From positions 1-5,800 of the forward strand of contig CALKKN010000372.1 in the NCBI GenBank assembly GCA_937995275.1: DNA of 5,800 bases, written 5' to 3'. The notes beneath the pieces were generated by a model. That model searched no databases, was not told the DNA's origin, and saw only the letters and a program-made list of their open reading frames with translations. Every line of letters starts with the position of its first letter. Positions within the stretch are counted from its first letter, which is position 1. Both the position numbers and the translations under genes were made by a program. Positions 5,085 to 5,800 of the stretch are shown in pieces. This DNA comes from an uncultured Lysobacterales bacterium (lineage in GTDB: Bacteria; Pseudomonadota; Gammaproteobacteria; Xanthomonadales; SZUA-36).

Positions 5085-5800
5085 TCACAGATCGCCCTTT
5101 GCCGGCTGCCCCTCGGCCGTCGCCGTCCGCTGCAGCTGTTCGATGAGCCGGGACACGCTTTGGGGCGACGAGGTCTGGCGCGCAAACAGGGCGTACAGCG
5201 GCGGCACGATGAACAGCGTCAGCACCGCCGATATGGCCACGCCGAACACGATCACGATGCCGATCGGCTGCCGCGACTCCCAGCCGGCGCCGCTGCCCAG
5301 CAGCAGAGGCAGTGCGCCAAAGGTCGTCGCCGCGCTGGTCATCAGCACCGGGCGGAACCGAACGCTGGCCGCCTCCAGGACCGCTTCATGGATTTCCATC
5401 CCCCGATCGCGCAGCTGATTTGCAAATTCCACAATAAGGACACCGTTCTTGGCGGACAACCCGATCAGCAGGATCGCGCCGATCTGGCTGAAGACATTGA
5501 TGGAGGAGCCATACAACAGCAGCCCGATCAAGGCCCCGGTCATGGCCAGCGGCACCGTCACCAGGATGATCATCGGGTTGATGAAACTCTCGAACTGGGC
5601 CGACAGCACCAGGAAGACCACCAGCAGCGCCATGCCGAAGGTCAGGTACAGCGAGCCCCCGGATTCGAGATACTCCTTGCTCTCGCCGTCCCAGCTGACG
5701 CGGGCGGCGGCGGGCAGGGTCTCCTCCGCCGCGCGCTGCATGGCCGCGATCCCCTGGCCCAGGCTGACGCCTTCCGCCAGGCCGGCCTCGATGGTGATGG
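5085..5800 (-). CDS. RND multidrug efflux permease (HAE-1/AcrB-like), C-terminal part only
   Basis: This is the last 238 residues or so of an inner-membrane proton-driven efflux permease, a family usually about 1,030 residues long and working as a trimer with a periplasmic adaptor and an outer-membrane channel. The 5' end lies beyond base 5800. The fragment starts in the end of the second periplasmic porter domain and continues through the last transmembrane helices (TM8-TM12 by analogy with AcrB). TM8 is LTFGMALLVVFLVLSAQFES, followed by FINPMIILVTVPLAMTGAL. QIGAILLIGLSAKNGVLIVEF matches AcrB TM10 and keeps the lysine equivalent to K940 of the proton relay. RFRPVLMTSAATTFGALPL keeps the threonine region of TM11, followed by GAGWESRQPIG and LTLFIVPPLYALF. 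A polar tail of about 30 residues ends at the TGA. The membrane protein gene starts 28 bases later. Substrate cannot be judged from this part; no adaptor gene is in view. Confidence 0.93.
   Translation of the reverse strand, partial: ITIEAGLAEGVSLGQGIAAMQRAAEETLPAAARVSWDGESKEYLESGGSLYLTFGMALLVVFLVLSAQFESFINPMIILVTVPLAMTGALIGLLLYGSSINVFSQIGAILLIGLSAKNGVLIVEFANQLRDRGMEIHEAVLEAASVRFRPVLMTSAATTFGALPLLLGSGAGWESRQPIGIVIVFGVAISAVLTLFIVPPLYALFARQTSSPQSVSRLIEQLQRTATAEGQPAKGDL

Noticed and set aside
3438..5146. Plus-strand open frames of over 300 codons opposite the methyltransferase and membrane protein genes
   Set aside because: They are antisense shadows: Gln/Arg/Pro-rich translations without motifs, opposite two genes with clear binding sites, signal peptide or transmembrane pattern.
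5057..5185. Upstream extension of the 279-aa membrane protein into the RND gene
   Set aside because: The extra residues are low-complexity basic sequence overlapping the RND coding end in another frame, whereas the GTG at 5056 has a proper binding site.
1..5800. Defence island, CRISPR array, mobile element or toxin-antitoxin pair
   Set aside because: No repeat-spacer pattern, transposase, integrase, terminal inverted repeats, target duplications or small paired genes were seen; gene content is ordinary chromosomal envelope and translation genes.

Overview
The window is GC-rich chromosomal DNA with densely packed genes. The protein families (an ABC-F ATPase very close to enterobacterial YheS, a COG4798-type exported methyltransferase, an AcrB-like RND pump and a DUF2189 membrane protein) point to a gammaproteobacterium. 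I cannot name the genus from sequence alone. There is no rRNA, tRNA, CRISPR array, transposase, integrase or att-like structure. The longest stretch without a gene is about 70 bases.

Layout. Left, minus strand: a gene for a small membrane-anchored protein of unknown function (1335 to 733) is followed after 34 bases by a DUF2189 integral membrane protein (698, running off the left edge). Centre, plus strand: yheS (1390-3300), encoding a complete 636-residue ABC-F protein, diverges from the small gene across a 54-base gap holding an AT-rich island with a perfect TATAAT. Right, minus strand: three genes transcribed leftward, apparently one unit. These are the C-terminal quarter of an RND efflux permease (5800 to 5085), a 279-residue polytopic membrane protein I do not recognise (5056 to 4217), and an exported SAM-dependent methyltransferase-like protein (4145 to 3297). 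The last two have clear Shine-Dalgarno sequences that fix their starts. The methyltransferase gene and yheS converge tail to tail with overlapping stop codons.

Function. Five of the six genes encode envelope proteins (RND pump, two polytopic membrane proteins, one signal-anchored and one exported protein). The sixth encodes a cytosolic ribosome-associated ATPase. I see no evidence for a dedicated new system such as defence, a mobile element or a biosynthetic cluster. The points most worth following are the exported methyltransferase with exactly two cysteines near its C-terminus, the two unrecognised envelope proteins, and the compact divergent promoter in front of yheS.
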